This document shows positions 1 to 10,078 of a stretch of 64,000 nt of DNA, in pieces (the first letter of the stretch is position 1; every line of letters starts with the position of its first letter). Made by a program: the position numbers and the translations under genes. Under the pieces are notes generated by a model. The model did not search any database and had not been told where the DNA came from. It saw only the letters and a program-made list of their open reading frames with translations. The DNA is from Fistulifera solaris (Eukaryota > Bacillariophyta > Bacillariophyceae > Naviculales > Stauroneidaceae). The stretch lies in NCBI GenBank assembly GCA_030295235.1, contig AP026149.1:1-64000 (forward strand). Direction: 5' to 3'.

Positions 1-261
1 CCTAACCCTAACCCTAACCCTAACCTCCTAACCCTAACCCTAACCCTAACCCTAACCCTAACCCTAACCCTAACCCTAACCCCAACCCCAACCCTAACCC
101 TAACCCTAACCCCAACCCCAACCCCAACCCTCAACCCTAACCCTAACCCTAACCCTAACCCTAACCCTAACCCTAACCCTAACCCTAACCCTAACCCTAA
201 CCCTAACCCTAACCCTAACCCTAACCCTAACCCTAACCCTAACCCTAACCCTAACCCTAAC
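1..261. repeat. telomere (CCCTAA)n
   Basis: The window begins with an almost unbroken run of CCCTAA units. A stretch of CCCCAA variants lies near 78-130. The C-rich strand reads 5' to 3' from the edge, as expected for the left end of a chromosome. The run stops abruptly at 261 and is followed directly by GC-rich reverse-transcriptase-like sequence. Confidence 0.97.
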
Positions 262-2986
262 GTTCTTGTCGGGACGGACGCGTCAAGCCGCCCGACAGCT
301 CACTTCCCGTGCCTCGGTGGCTCTGCTCGACCCACAGGATATCGATGCTAAATCGAACTGTCCTGTGCTTCGAGGTCCTCCCGATCCAAGCATCCGGGCT
401 TGCGAGTCCCGGATCTGGATCGAAGGGCAGACGGCTTTTGAGGCATATGATTCATGCCCAGAAGTCCTTCCTCAGGTCATCTCTGCCGGCCATCGAAATG
501 GACGGGCGCCAAGCTTTCCGGCGGGCGGGACCCAGCGGTATTGATTCCGCTGACCTTCGCCACTGGCTCCTTCGATTTGGTTCACACTCGGAGGGGTTGC
601 GCACGGAGCTTGCCGCATGGACACAGTGGTTCTGCAATGGCGACCCGCCATATGCAGCTCTTCGCGGCGCTTCATGGCTTGTCGACTGGTAGCTCTTGAT
701 AAGGAACCGGGTGTCCGCCCGGTCGGCATCGGAGAGATCTACCGTCGCTCATGGCAAAGACTGTTGTTCGCCTGGCAGGCCACGTGGCTACGGAGTCATG
801 TGGCAACTTCAATCTCTGTGCTGGACTTGCTGCCTGGCATTGAGAGTGCGGTCCATGCTGTCAGGTCTCGGGTTCGAAGCGACCGAGCGCAAGGAACCTC
901 CTGGAGAAGAAGAGAGTGTGGACATCCTCGGCCAGGGCCTGGGCTAATGCCGCGTCCCGCGGCCCCCAGTGAAAGCCCCGCCGAGGTCGTAGAGTCTGAC
1001 GATCTGGAGGCTGTTCTACTAGTTGATGCCCGCAATGGCTTCAACGAACTCAGCCGCTTTGGCGATGCTCTGGACGGTCCGGCCATCTGTGGCCGCATGG
1101 AGCTCGCTTTGCCTTTCAATGCTATCGCCATGCGGGCGGTGCTGATTGTCCGCCAACGATCGTAGTTCTGTGCGACCATACTGAGCTGGAAGGCGCCACC
1201 CAAGGTGACCCTCTCAGCATGGTCCTGTATGGTCTCACTCTTACACCACTCGCCAGCAAATTCAAGGCCGCTACCAAGGATGTTGTTCAGCCCTGGTACG
1301 CCGGACGATATGGTTATGGCGGGAACGGTCCGTGGCATTGCGAATGCAACACTTTTGTTGCAGCGCTTTGGCCCCTAATCGCGGGTTACTTCCCCCTAAC
1401 CGGAAGAGCATCCTGGTCTGCCGCGAAGCACACCAGGCTCAGGCCCAGCGCAACTTGGCGGCATTTCACTTTCAGTATGCCACAGGAGCTCGCTACCTGG
1501 GAGGATTCATTGGAAGCCCCATTGATCAAGCCGGAGTGGCTTAAGCCTCAGATCGATGCGCGGTGCTTCGGGGTCCGTGTTTGGCGAAAGCCGCAATGCA
1601 GTATCCACAGACTGCATATGCTGGCCTCTGCAAGTCACTCCAGGCTGAGTGGCTTTACTTGCAGAGAGTGCTTCCCGACCGCGGTGGAAGCCTTCGCCCC
1701 ATTGGAGCGTGAAATCCGGGAGAAGTTCATTCCTGCCCTCCTCGGCGAGAATGAAGCGCCAGGAGATGCACTGCGCTCTCCTGACGCAGCTGAGCGTTAA
1801 GTCTGCAGGCCTTGGGATCCTCAACCCCACCTCCACGGCTGCCCACAATCACGCCCAGCTCTCTCTATCACGGAATCCGGCCGTGACAGTCTTCTCTCGA
1901 AGCGCTCCCTTGAATGTTGGCGGCACACCAGTCGCGATGCGAGGGAGCGCGCCGCGACTGCAGGGGGGAGCGACAGGCTGCAGATGCTGCCCAGCTCCAG
2001 CAGATCTGTCAGCAGGAGGGCCCGCGCGAAACTCGCTGCCTCCTTAAAGCCAGACACACAGGTCTCTGGCTTTCTGTCCTTCCCCAGACCCTGAACGGCA
2101 CGGACCTTTCCCGCGATGAGTTCCGCGACAGCCGCCCCGATCCTAATGGTCTCCCAGTGACCGCGCTACCAGTCACCTGTGATGGTGTGGCAAACCCTTC
2201 ACTCTCGCCAAGCACTCCCAAACGTGCGGCAAGAAGGGTGGACTGGTAACGATGCGACATGATGACCTGAAAATGGAAGTCATGTCCCTCTGTGCACAGG
2301 CCTTCAGCCCCGGTGTGGTTCGGGCGATGAACCCAAAATCAACACCTATCGCGACACACCGGCTGTTGGCTTAGACACAGAAGCTTCGGAGTTGCGTGGA
2401 GACATCTCTACCCATGGGTTCTGGACCCGGGTAAGACCACCATCTTCGACGTCCGAAAGTCACGGACACTGACGCCCCATCCCATTCAGGCCAGGACCCC
2501 TTTAAAGTCCTTGCCAAGCAGGAGCGCGGAGAAGCGGGACCTCTATGAAGAGCCCTGCAGGGCACGCCGACGCAGACTTTACTCCCCTCGTCTTTTCTGT
2601 GGATGGGTTGATGGGTGAGCAAGCCACGGCCGCTCACACGCCTGGCTCGGCCGCCCTGTCCAAAAGTGGGGGCGATCGTACTCTACCGCGGTGTGGATTT
2701 GTACGATCGCGCCTGAGTATCTCACTGGTCCGGTCTGTCAGCATGTTGCTGCCGCGACCGAGGGATGGAGCCCCTCCGCTGATAGACCCACCTGGGATGG
2801 CTCAGGTCTTTTGCTCTATTAGAGCTGCTGCTCTCCCATCTGGAGTCCATTCTTCTCTTGTGCAACCTGCCACTTGCATTTCTGGCTGCATCATTCTCAT
2901 TGCATCTTCCCCATCACCCCACATGTCTCAACAGGCTGGTTTTCGTAGTTCTAGCTTAATTTCTTCCTATAGCTGCGTTTTTTCCA
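262..2986 (+). mobile_element. broken non-LTR-type reverse transcriptase element
   Basis: This GC-rich block encodes scattered pieces of one reverse transcriptase, all on the plus strand and in the expected order, but in changing frames. RLVALDKEPGVRPVGIGE (about 683-736) matches the early RT motif with the RPIGIGE core. LLVDARNGFNEL lies near 1014-1050 and ATQGDPLSMVLYGL near 1195-1236. KSILVCREA and GARYLGGFIG lie near 1400-1515, and an AGLGILNP motif near 1805. The order and motifs resemble RTs annotated as non-LTR elements in protists and fungi, possibly near the CRE/R2-like group; the exact clade is my inference. No intact ORF remains, and in-frame stops and frame changes are frequent. 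The 3' side runs to a second telomere tract at 2987. No endonuclease domain could be recognised. Confidence 0.7.
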
Positions 2987-3005
2987 CCCTAACCCTAACC
3001 CTAAC
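2987..3005. repeat. internal telomere tract, about three CCCTAA units
   Basis: Three CCCTAA units followed by CGTTG sit at the inner end of the RT element. The telomere proper ends in the same CCCTAACGTT string at 261. The RT element is therefore bracketed by telomeric sequence on both sides. Confidence 0.9.
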
Positions 3006-3030
3006 GTTGACGTACGATCGATTGGGGATA

Positions 3031-3250
3031 CTATTTTCCTGTCCCTCCATGTACTTGATTACCCTAACTCTTACTGGTACTTGTACAAGGTACTTTAAAT
3101 TTTGGCGAGGGCTTGGTAAACCCTAAAGTGCCAGAAACTGGCACTTTTAAAATTTTTTTGGATATTATTTATGTATGGTAACATACCAAAAATTTACACT
3201 GGTACACTCAAAGCAATGAAAGCTATTTTCCTGTCCCTCGATGTACTTAA
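3031..3250. repeat. short direct repeats and hairpin in subtelomere
   Basis: The string CTATTTTCCTGTCCCTC followed by GATGTACTT or CATGTACTT occurs near 3030-3056 and again near 3221-3249. Between the copies, AAAGTGCCAG at 3125-3134 and CTGGCACTTT at 3138-3147 form a perfect 10-bp stem with a 3-base loop, followed by a run of T. I see no gene from 3006 to about 3740. Confidence 0.6.
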
Positions 3251-3745
3251 TGGACTACAACGTATATTTTTACGGCATCTGAACCAGAAGGTATTCTCGC
3301 ACTAAGGCTAGGGAGTTAGAACCAAAGCTTACTCATTGAAGTGTCAGACTGAAATATATGTGAATGAAAAGTGGTTAATTGACAAATGCCGGACAAATTG
3401 GGTCGCGGTGCGCTACTCAACTTGTTTCTAGTAGACTTTCTACATACGTACCCGTCTGTTTGCGGACCGCTTGTCCGGCAATCGCCGATAATGGTAAAAC
3501 ATCTTCAGATCATTTTTCGTACAAGTGCAACGTGTCTTTTGTAGAGAATCAATCGTCGGCAAACTTGAGACAATTGCCGGACAAATTTTGGCTGGTAGCT
3601 TTTCTACAGGAGTGACAAGTTCTTACTTGGCAAAAATCCGAACCGCAAAAGCACCCACAGCTGAGCCCACAACAATGGTGCAAATGACAATTACAGCCTT
3701 TTATTCCAAGAATTGTTACTACCATAACCAACAGAAACCTCATCA

Positions 3746-6158
3746 TGTCAGCTCAAAACGTACCAGTACAAGCAAATGTCGTTGCAGGCCGCGTGGTCCT
3801 TGCACGACCAATGTCACTACAGCAGATGGATGATGGGATTGTTTCGAAAAACGCCTTTTAGTTCCTATTGTAATGGCATCATACACTTCATCAACTGGTG
3901 TGCTGTGCAAAATGTTGACGAGACATCGGAGCTTTTGACGGAACTTGCTAAAGAAACAGTTAAAGATTGTCGAGATCCCAATGAAGGCGAGCAAGAAGAA
4001 ACATAGAGCTCGGGTGAAAGCTGTTTATATGAATCTGATTCGCGAATGCCAGAAACAGTCCTCTTGTTATTGAAGAGAACATTACTCCTGGCCTTGTTAT
4101 GAAGTACATTGCATCGGGGGCCAATCAGCAAACTGGGAAAGCGCTTTCACGATCATCCTACAAGGGAAAACGCTCTGCCATCTTTCATTTGTTACGTTGT
4201 CATAATGGACGGGGTCCCACGGAGGAGTACAAGCAGCGCATTGGAAACTATTGGAAGGGATTTGGAAGGAAGCGGAGTAATAGGAGTCCTCAGAATGAAG
4301 ACGAGAATGAAGATGGAAATGGCGACAGTAGCGATGATGAGGAAGACGACCGTGATGAGCTCAATGAAGGCAAGGAGGCTATATCCACCGAGCTGTACCG
4401 TTCAATCCTCAAATGGCTGCTAGAATATGCATCAGTTGACAGCTTGCTTGCTGCTTGTTTCATTTGTCTCACATGGAATCTTGCTTGCCGCAGTAACAAT
4501 ACGGCAAAATTGAAGCTTAGTCACTTGTCCTGGACAAAGTTCGATGCAATGCAGATAAACTTCAAGCACACAAAGACAGATGTAACTGGAGCAGAAAAGC
4601 AAGTTAAAAGAAATCTGTATTCCAACATCAATGAGCCCCGACATTGACTTCACGTTCTTGCTTGGTCTATATCTAGCAACAAACTTTACCACGGTGCAAG
4701 AAGCTGGCTATCGATTGTTCCCGGGACTTCCGATAGTACAACAAAACGCGTCAGCCGTAAGCTTCAGGAGGTACTTGAGCTTCACGAAGATGAAGTCATA
4801 GCTATGGGATATGCTTCCATCTCCGACATTGGCTTACATTCTCTCCTAAAAGGCGCAGCTACTTATTTGGGATCGCTGCCAGGTGGGCCATCTCCAGTAG
4901 CAATATGCCACCGATGCGGTTGGAGTACTGGCAAGGTGTTGGATATCTATTTCCAGCAACTACAACGCTGGAGATGAATTTGTTGGGCGTGTCTTTCTCT
5001 CTTAAATTTGATGTCTAGTGACTTTGCATCGCCACTCCGCGCATTTTTGCCCAGAAGTTGTTGACAATGAATGGATGGCAAACTGTGTTAAGAAAGTGTT
5101 TCCTTGCTTCCATCATATCAACGGCATGCAAAAGATTCTACAACGTTGTCTTGCAAGCATGATTCACCACCACGATTATGTTGCGCGATTTGAGGCAAAT
5201 CATCCAGCAAGAAAATCTATTGCTATCTTCCGCGATTACAACCTCATGGAACATGGTCTGGCTGCTTTAAAGACTCATAAAGCCTGGGATACAACAAATC
5301 ACATATCTGGAGTACCCCCTCATGTGAAGGAGCTAGTGGATCTAGCTGAAATCAAGGACCAGCTAGGATCGATTGCTGAAAGGATATTTGAAAAGGTGAT
5401 GAAAGGCGTGACTGATTATTTTGAGACTCGACTTAATTGGTGGCGGTGAATTAACTGAAGAACGCCCTGATGGAGCTTATACAGCGAAGCTTCGGATAGT
5501 ACACGCCTGAGGTTTTTGATAGACTAACATTGCAACTAGAGCGTTTGGTCGAATCTTTTCAACAGAATCCCCTTCGTGGAATGTACGTTGAAGAGCCTAC
5601 CAATGGTAACGCGATTCTCATCAACTGAGTTGCCCATCGACTTTGAATTTCCAAGATCAAACACATTGGATTTGTGGGTGCAATGGAATACTCCAAATAG
5701 AGAACAAAATATTCCTGCATTAAAGAACGTAAGCACAAAATCCTACAAGTTCCTTGATGAAAACAGCGATCAGCGGGTGAATGTAACAGATCGCCTCGCT
5801 TGCAAGCCAACCTAAAAGGAAAGAGACGGGAATCCCGAAGGACGGCAAGCTTACATGAAAATTCTCTGTCAATTTATTGAGGCCGGGCGCGGAAATTTGG
5901 TTTTGAAACTATTTCAGAGTTGAACATGCAGGAGGCTTTTGAGACGGTGGCAAAGAATTTGGGTTTGGCCAGGAAGCCTGGACCACAACATTGAAAGCCG
6001 TTCAAAAGTTGAAGAATGCAAGGAAAAATGCACCAGCTGTAGAAGCCGAAGAAGACCACAACGTCAGTGAAACACCACAGGATGCTTCCAATAGAAGGAC
6101 AGGATCAAGGCGAGCACGGCACTCCAGCGGTGAAGAAAGTAGCACAGATACTTCGTAA
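3746..6158 (+). pseudogene. Crypton-type tyrosine recombinase, decayed
   Basis: Pieces of one protein lie in order across frames. MSAQNVPVQANVVAGR begins at 3746. An acidic linker is followed by LTWNLACRSNNT (near 4465-4500), which holds the first catalytic Arg of tyrosine recombinases. FPGTSDSTTKRVSRKLQ and GLHSLLKGAATYL come next (4830-4870). A GWSTGKVLDIYF segment would carry the Tyr, and NAGDEFVGR follows. Downstream segments (CLASMIHHHDYV, GVPPHVKELVDLAEI, LPIDFEFP) match the long C-terminal part of stramenopile Crypton proteins. The expected HxxR Arg is Leu here (codon 4846-4848), so catalysis looks lost even apart from at least three frame breaks. The last frame ends at TAA 6156-6158. 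Family call from motif memory, not a search. Confidence 0.65.
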
Positions 6159-6863
6159 TGGCATTTCTCGGCCCCAGGCAAAGACGGGCGAACACAATCA
6201 GCAATAGTGATGCAGACACCACATCAGTGACTGCAGCAACCGTTACAAATAGAAGAAGGGGATCAAGCCAGATTTGCATCACCAATACACAAGTACGCCA
6301 GCGACGACAAACACAAACACCTGCTCGGACACAAATAGCACGGAATCATAGAGCACGGTCAAATGTTCCTGGCAATATAGATCTTGCCGATCATTTCCCA
6401 GGTGCATTTGATAATCTCACAGCAGAGCAAATACAAGAACTCCATCATGTCAACCATCAGGAAATTGAGCGAATAAGAAGGGAGGAGCAGCAAGCTGCCG
6501 ACCAGGAATTGCTTGAAAATCGCGAGGATGATAATTCGTCATCCGCAAGGCATTACACAGAATCAAGGCCAGAACTCACTATTGGACCGTCAGCAGTATG
6601 CAGTGGTACTTGAAACTCTCCTGGAAGAAGATCTGGCCACTTCTCTGTCACCAGAGTACCGAATGGGTCCAAATGGGAGACTGATTGGACAGTGCAGCAT
6701 CAATGGATGTATTCACACATTTGAGGTGTATACATGCCACCTTGCTAGCTGCAATAAATATGTACATCATCTTTGTGCTGACGAGCACCAGCTTGCAAGT
6801 ATTCATGACGAGCAGTACAAGTATTGCTGTGTCGAGCACCAAAAATTGGGCGACAGGCGTTAA
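6158..6863 (+). pseudogene. second Crypton ORF with PHD/RING-like zinc finger
   Basis: An ATG at 6158 overlaps the stop of the recombinase frame in a TAATG arrangement, so the two frames look like neighbours in one transcript. The N-terminal part is Arg/Gln/Thr-rich and followed by an acidic helix (HVNHQEIERIRREEQQAA). After one frame change near 6600, the C-terminal part shows CSINGC, YTCHLASCNKYVHHLC and YCCVEHQ. This Cys/His spacing (Cys pairs, then HHLC, then CC-x2-H) suggests a PHD- or RING-like zinc-binding fold. I do not know a standard CryptonS partner protein of this kind. It may belong to the element or be a captured host piece. Confidence 0.45.
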
Positions 6864-6869
6864 TCGGAA

Positions 6870-7290
6870 AACATGCTAATTTGTGTTTAATTTGTATGAG
6901 GTATCTTTTAGAAAAATTCTTGTATCATCAGCTTGTTTGGTTATCTCGTCACAAGTGACGCATGGTCAAACTTACTGGTTTTTTTGGTCGGCGCCTTCTT
7001 TAAGATACCTGGTGTGCTGGCTTTTGCATTTGCCATTTTCCAATTAACATGACTCCAAGATGCCTCCAGTCACGGCAGGGGAAATAGTTCTACTCTAAGG
7101 TTTCGAGGTGAAAGAGCCTTGCATTGACGGTTGCAATACGGACCGTCCGGACGTGGCGGACAAGCCGGTCCGGCAATTGTCCAGATTATCTGGAAAATTC
7201 AGTCGAATGTCAAGATTAGATTCTGACGATTAAAAAATTAGGAATAAAATATATATGTGTATTCTATAGTTGGGGAGCGCTCTGCAGGCT
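6870..7290. other. AT-rich stretch, no gene seen
   Basis: This holds the right-hand 14-bp inverted match (7168-7181) and a cluster of CCGG-containing strings. Nothing coding could be supported here. Confidence 0.5.
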
Positions 7291-7294
7291 TTCT

Positions 7295-8191
7295 TTGAAA
7301 AAAAGACACCACCACAAAACACAAAACTGCTCACAAAAGTCTACCTGGTATTTGCTTTGGACTTCATCTTCTCTGCTTGCATCAGCGAAAGCAACCATGA
7401 ACGCCTACCAACTTTCTTCTCTGTTTTCACGCAACGAACTATTCTTGCGCTGCAATTCTCCCCCGCCCAAGTGTCCCGGCAAACGAAGAGTTTTCACGGA
7501 CAAATCCGCCCTTCGTATCGCCATTGAAGAGCACTTACTTTCACCAACTGAACCAAAGCCCAACTGCTGGGATGTGTCGGGCGTGACCGATTTAAGCAGG
7601 CTGTTCTATAATATGGCAACCTTCAACGAACCCATTGGCGATTGGGACACATCGGCCACCATCGACATGTCCGAAATGTTCTACAATGCCCACGTATTCA
7701 ATCAAGATATAAGTGGCTGGAATACGGCTAAAGTCCTTTACATGAATAGCATGTTCGCCGGTGCTTACCAGTTCAATCAAGACATCAGTGGTTGGATGAC
7801 TTCATCAGTTTTAAATATGGAAAATATGTTTTTTAATTGCGTGGACTTCAATCAAAGCCTTGGTGAATGGGAGACGTCACTCGTTACAGATATGAGTGGA
7901 ATGTTTTCTGGTAATACCAACTTGAATCAAGATCTCAGCAGCTGGGACACGGCACAAGTCGTTGACATGTCCTTGATGTTTGCAAATGCCTGGACTTTTA
8001 ATGCAAACATTGGCAATTGGAACATTGAAAAAGTGAGTAACATGAACAGCATGTTTTTGGAGGCAAGATCCTTTAATCAAGACCTTTGTGCGTGGAAAGA
8101 TAGTGGAGCAACAAAAGATAATATGTTTGTGAATAGCGATTGCGATAACACGACACCGTCGTCGAGTGCAATGTGTAAAGTTTGTCCCTAA
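7295..8191 (+). CDS. BspA-type (DUF285) repeat protein
   Basis: The 298-residue product is built from about seven copies of a ~25-residue unit with the pattern F-N-x-x-I/L-x-x-W-x-T-x-x-V-x-x-M-x-x-M-F. Examples are NQDISGWNTAKVLYMNSMF, NQSLGEWETSLVTDMSGMF and NQDLSSWDTAQVVDMSLMF. This is the BspA/DUF285 repeat, found in bacterial surface proteins and expanded in some protists, diatoms among them. It folds as a leucine-rich-repeat-like solenoid and usually serves at the cell surface. The C-terminus has a Cys-bearing cap. The N-terminus is uncertain: from ATG 7295 it has a weak hydrophobic stretch (WYLLWTSSSLLASA). A different frame just upstream reads KVYLVFALDFIFSACIS, a better signal peptide, so a one-base slip near 7400 is possible. 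Confidence 0.85.
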   Translation: MKKRHHHKTQNCSQKSTWYLLWTSSSLLASAKATMNAYQLSSLFSRNELFLRCNSPPPKCPGKRRVFTDKSALRIAIEEHLLSPTEPKPNCWDVSGVTDLSRLFYNMATFNEPIGDWDTSATIDMSEMFYNAHVFNQDISGWNTAKVLYMNSMFAGAYQFNQDISGWMTSSVLNMENMFFNCVDFNQSLGEWETSLVTDMSGMFSGNTNLNQDLSSWDTAQVVDMSLMFANAWTFNANIGNWNIEKVSNMNSMFLEARSFNQDLCAWKDSGATKDNMFVNSDCDNTTPSSSAMCKVCP

Positions 8192-8304
8192 ATCGTTCCT
8201 TCAAGGGAGAGTTCAGTCGTAATATACCAGGGAATAAATGAAATAATAAATCAGTTCTTTGATCCGCAACAAAATAAGATAAAAAAATTGAGCCATCTCA
8301 TTAT

Positions 8305-8683
8305 ATGTTCCAGCATTTTGCAAACACCCATCATGATGCATTGTGTTTATCACCTGCTTCCATTCTCGCAGCGATCATCTACACCGTCACTTGTGATGAA
8401 GTTGTCATCGAACGACTCGAGGAGTGTGAGAGCACATACAGACAAGCCTTGAACGGCTGCTCAGGAGATTCTACATGCACCAGATGCTTGCGAAGCAATA
8501 TGCGGGGGGGTTCTTACAGCTGCTCCTACTGTCGCTGCTGATTCCGGGACGCCGGTCCTGTCATTCAAGTCGAGGGTGCTAATGCAACCAATCCATCAAT
8601 TCTTGCCCAATCTCGCAATCTTTCGCAGTGGTTTGTCATCGGTGCAGTATTTGTGTTCTTTGTGTCAGATGTGCCCTAGCTAC
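8305..8683 (+). pseudogene. small Cys-rich membrane protein, frame unsettled
   Basis: From ATG 8305, a short hydrophobic start (SPASILAAIIYTVT) leads into a Cys-rich part (CDEVVIERLEECESTYRQAL, then CSGDSTCTRCLRSNM). The frame meets TGA at 8539. The same frame reopens and ends with VEGANATNPSILAQ and a membrane segment WFVIGAVFVFFV before TAG near 8680. A run of six G near 8503 lies just before the break, and one alternative frame reads TAAPTVAADSGTP. I therefore favour sequence slips, or a decayed gene, over stop-codon recoding. The family is not recognised. The layout suggests a secreted or single-pass surface protein next to the BspA-type gene. Confidence 0.35.
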
Positions 8684-8729
8684 TAGATGTTTAGAACATT
8701 TATCTTTGAAGAAGCATTTTCAAAAGCCT

Positions 8730-10078
8730 CTAGTTTCTACCAAAGTTTAATTGCTCTTGTAACTCGCGTGCCAAGTCACTGTCAGATCGTTGAAGTGCTC
8801 CATCCGGCAGCTTCAACAAAACAGGTTCGATCGGTTGCAACTCAAATAGCGTCTTTTTGTTCATGCAGTGCCCATCTGCCAACTTCTTGCCGGATGGAAC
8901 ACTCTGTGGGACAGCTTCAAAAAACACGGATTGATTGTCGTGTTCCCAACAGGACAATAAAAATTGAATATGATTACGAAAACCCTCCAAATCTGGTTGA
9001 ATCGCTTTCAGGGCAACCACGCGGTTGACATCGGGCACTCCTCGACTGGCTATACTGGACCTCGTCTTCATAGCAATGCCCGCTTCCGATAGAAAAGCAA
9101 TCGCCAACCCGTATTCTTGATTCTCCCAACAAGCTCGAGCTTGAAAATACAATGTCAATCCCTCGTGCACCGCTATCTGCAATGCTACCAAAGTCATAAA
9201 GTCCTTATCGAGTCTCTGCATCGAATCAAACGCTTCGCGACGCAAGAGCGCAATAAAACCATCAAGTTGCTGTTGTACGCCAAGACATAATTTTGCGAGT
9301 AACGAATAGTTCGGCGTGCCGGGCTTCATCAACAAGGTCGCCACCGCCATTTGTTGCCCATTCGTCTGGAAAAGCAAACACAGTGCTTTGGCCATGGCAC
9401 CATGACACTCGCTTGGTAATTTTGTTGCATCGACACTGGAGCCTTTCGCTATCCATTTTGGCAAAAGATCGTCACTGAGAAATGCCCATACTCCCGCCGC
9501 GATCGCATAAGCTCGACTGGATGCCGCAAAATCCCCCGCAATCGAATTTTCCGTCGCCAACAATGCCTGCCCCAATCCAGTTGTTGCGACTGTCATGCAC
9601 AAATCATACAAGATAGCTTCTGAAGCGAAGGCCTGAGCTTGCGTCGAAGCTTCGACACCACTAACCCATTCGAAGACGAGCTTTTCATCCAAACGCGCTT
9701 GTTCGGGTTGAATTTGACAGGATAGTAATATTGTGTTGATGAGAGGTTCATACCGCTGTGCGCACTCCATCACTCGTTCAGCGGATACTTTCGAAGCGCA
9801 ACAAGCCTCGTGCAAAAGACGACGCGCTTCGTCGGCCTGTTTCATGTGGCGTCGGGTCTTTGCGTCTTTTCCTGTCGTATAAAAGGCATCAAAAAGGAAA
9901 CTTTGCGTGTTGTGGGTTGCGGAACGCGAAAGCGATGCACGACTGCGTAAGGAAAGTGAGAAATGGAGTGTCGTTTGTCGTTGTTCGTTCATGCTTTCTT
10001 ACCTGCCGCCAACCGAATAGCCGAATCGGGATGATCCGTTTTCGTTTTCTCCGGATCTTTATATAAATAATCGGACAT
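8730..10078 (-). CDS. BRO1-domain protein (BROX-like)
   Basis: Best model is two exons, 10003-10078 and 8730-9871, with a 131-bp intron that starts GTAAGA and ends ACAG. The protein is 405 residues and starts MSDYLYKDPEKTKT. Reading through the splice gives RLAAGKDAKTRRHMKQADEA. BRO1 features are the alpha-helical tetratricopeptide-like core: AYAIAAGVWAFL (mid-protein), LYFQARACWENQEYGLAIAF near residue 285, and a proline-containing tail with VPQSVPSGKKLAD. BRO1 domains bind ESCRT-III (CHMP4/Snf7) in multivesicular-body sorting and membrane scission. The length fits the short BROX/BRO1-only type. No C-terminal CAAX box is seen (it ends LNFGRN). Convergent with the small gene at 8305. Confidence 0.8.

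Larger units (their letters stand above)
3569..7181. mobile_element. Crypton-like DNA transposon relic (span tentative)
   Basis: The coding relic (3746-6863) is of the tyrosine-recombinase kind known from stramenopile Cryptons (CryptonS). It is bracketed by a perfect 14-bp inverted match, GACAATTGCCGGAC at 3569-3582 and its complement at 7168-7181. A related string, TGCCGGACAAATT, occurs directly at 3387-3399 and 3575-3587. Cryptons are not known for terminal inverted repeats, so these boundaries are a proposal only. The element is plainly decayed. Confidence 0.45.

Noticed and set aside
796-1338. Long minus-strand open frame opposite the RT element
   Set aside because: It is antisense to RT motifs that are clear on the plus strand, and its composition is that of GC-rich chance frames.
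3125-3147. Hairpin plus T run as a transcription terminator
   Set aside because: Rho-independent terminators are bacterial, and no gene ends here in this eukaryotic subtelomere.
8539-8541. TGA as a selenocysteine codon after SYCRC
   Set aside because: No SECIS-like stem (ATGA...AA...GA) was seen downstream, and a six-G run just upstream gives a simpler slip explanation.
9872-9992. Start of the BRO1 protein at the in-frame ATG near 9992 (MNEQRQTTLHFSLSL)
   Set aside because: This stretch has a GT donor at 10001-10002 and an acceptor at 9872-9873. The spliced model gives a better N-terminus in phase, so this part is read as intron.
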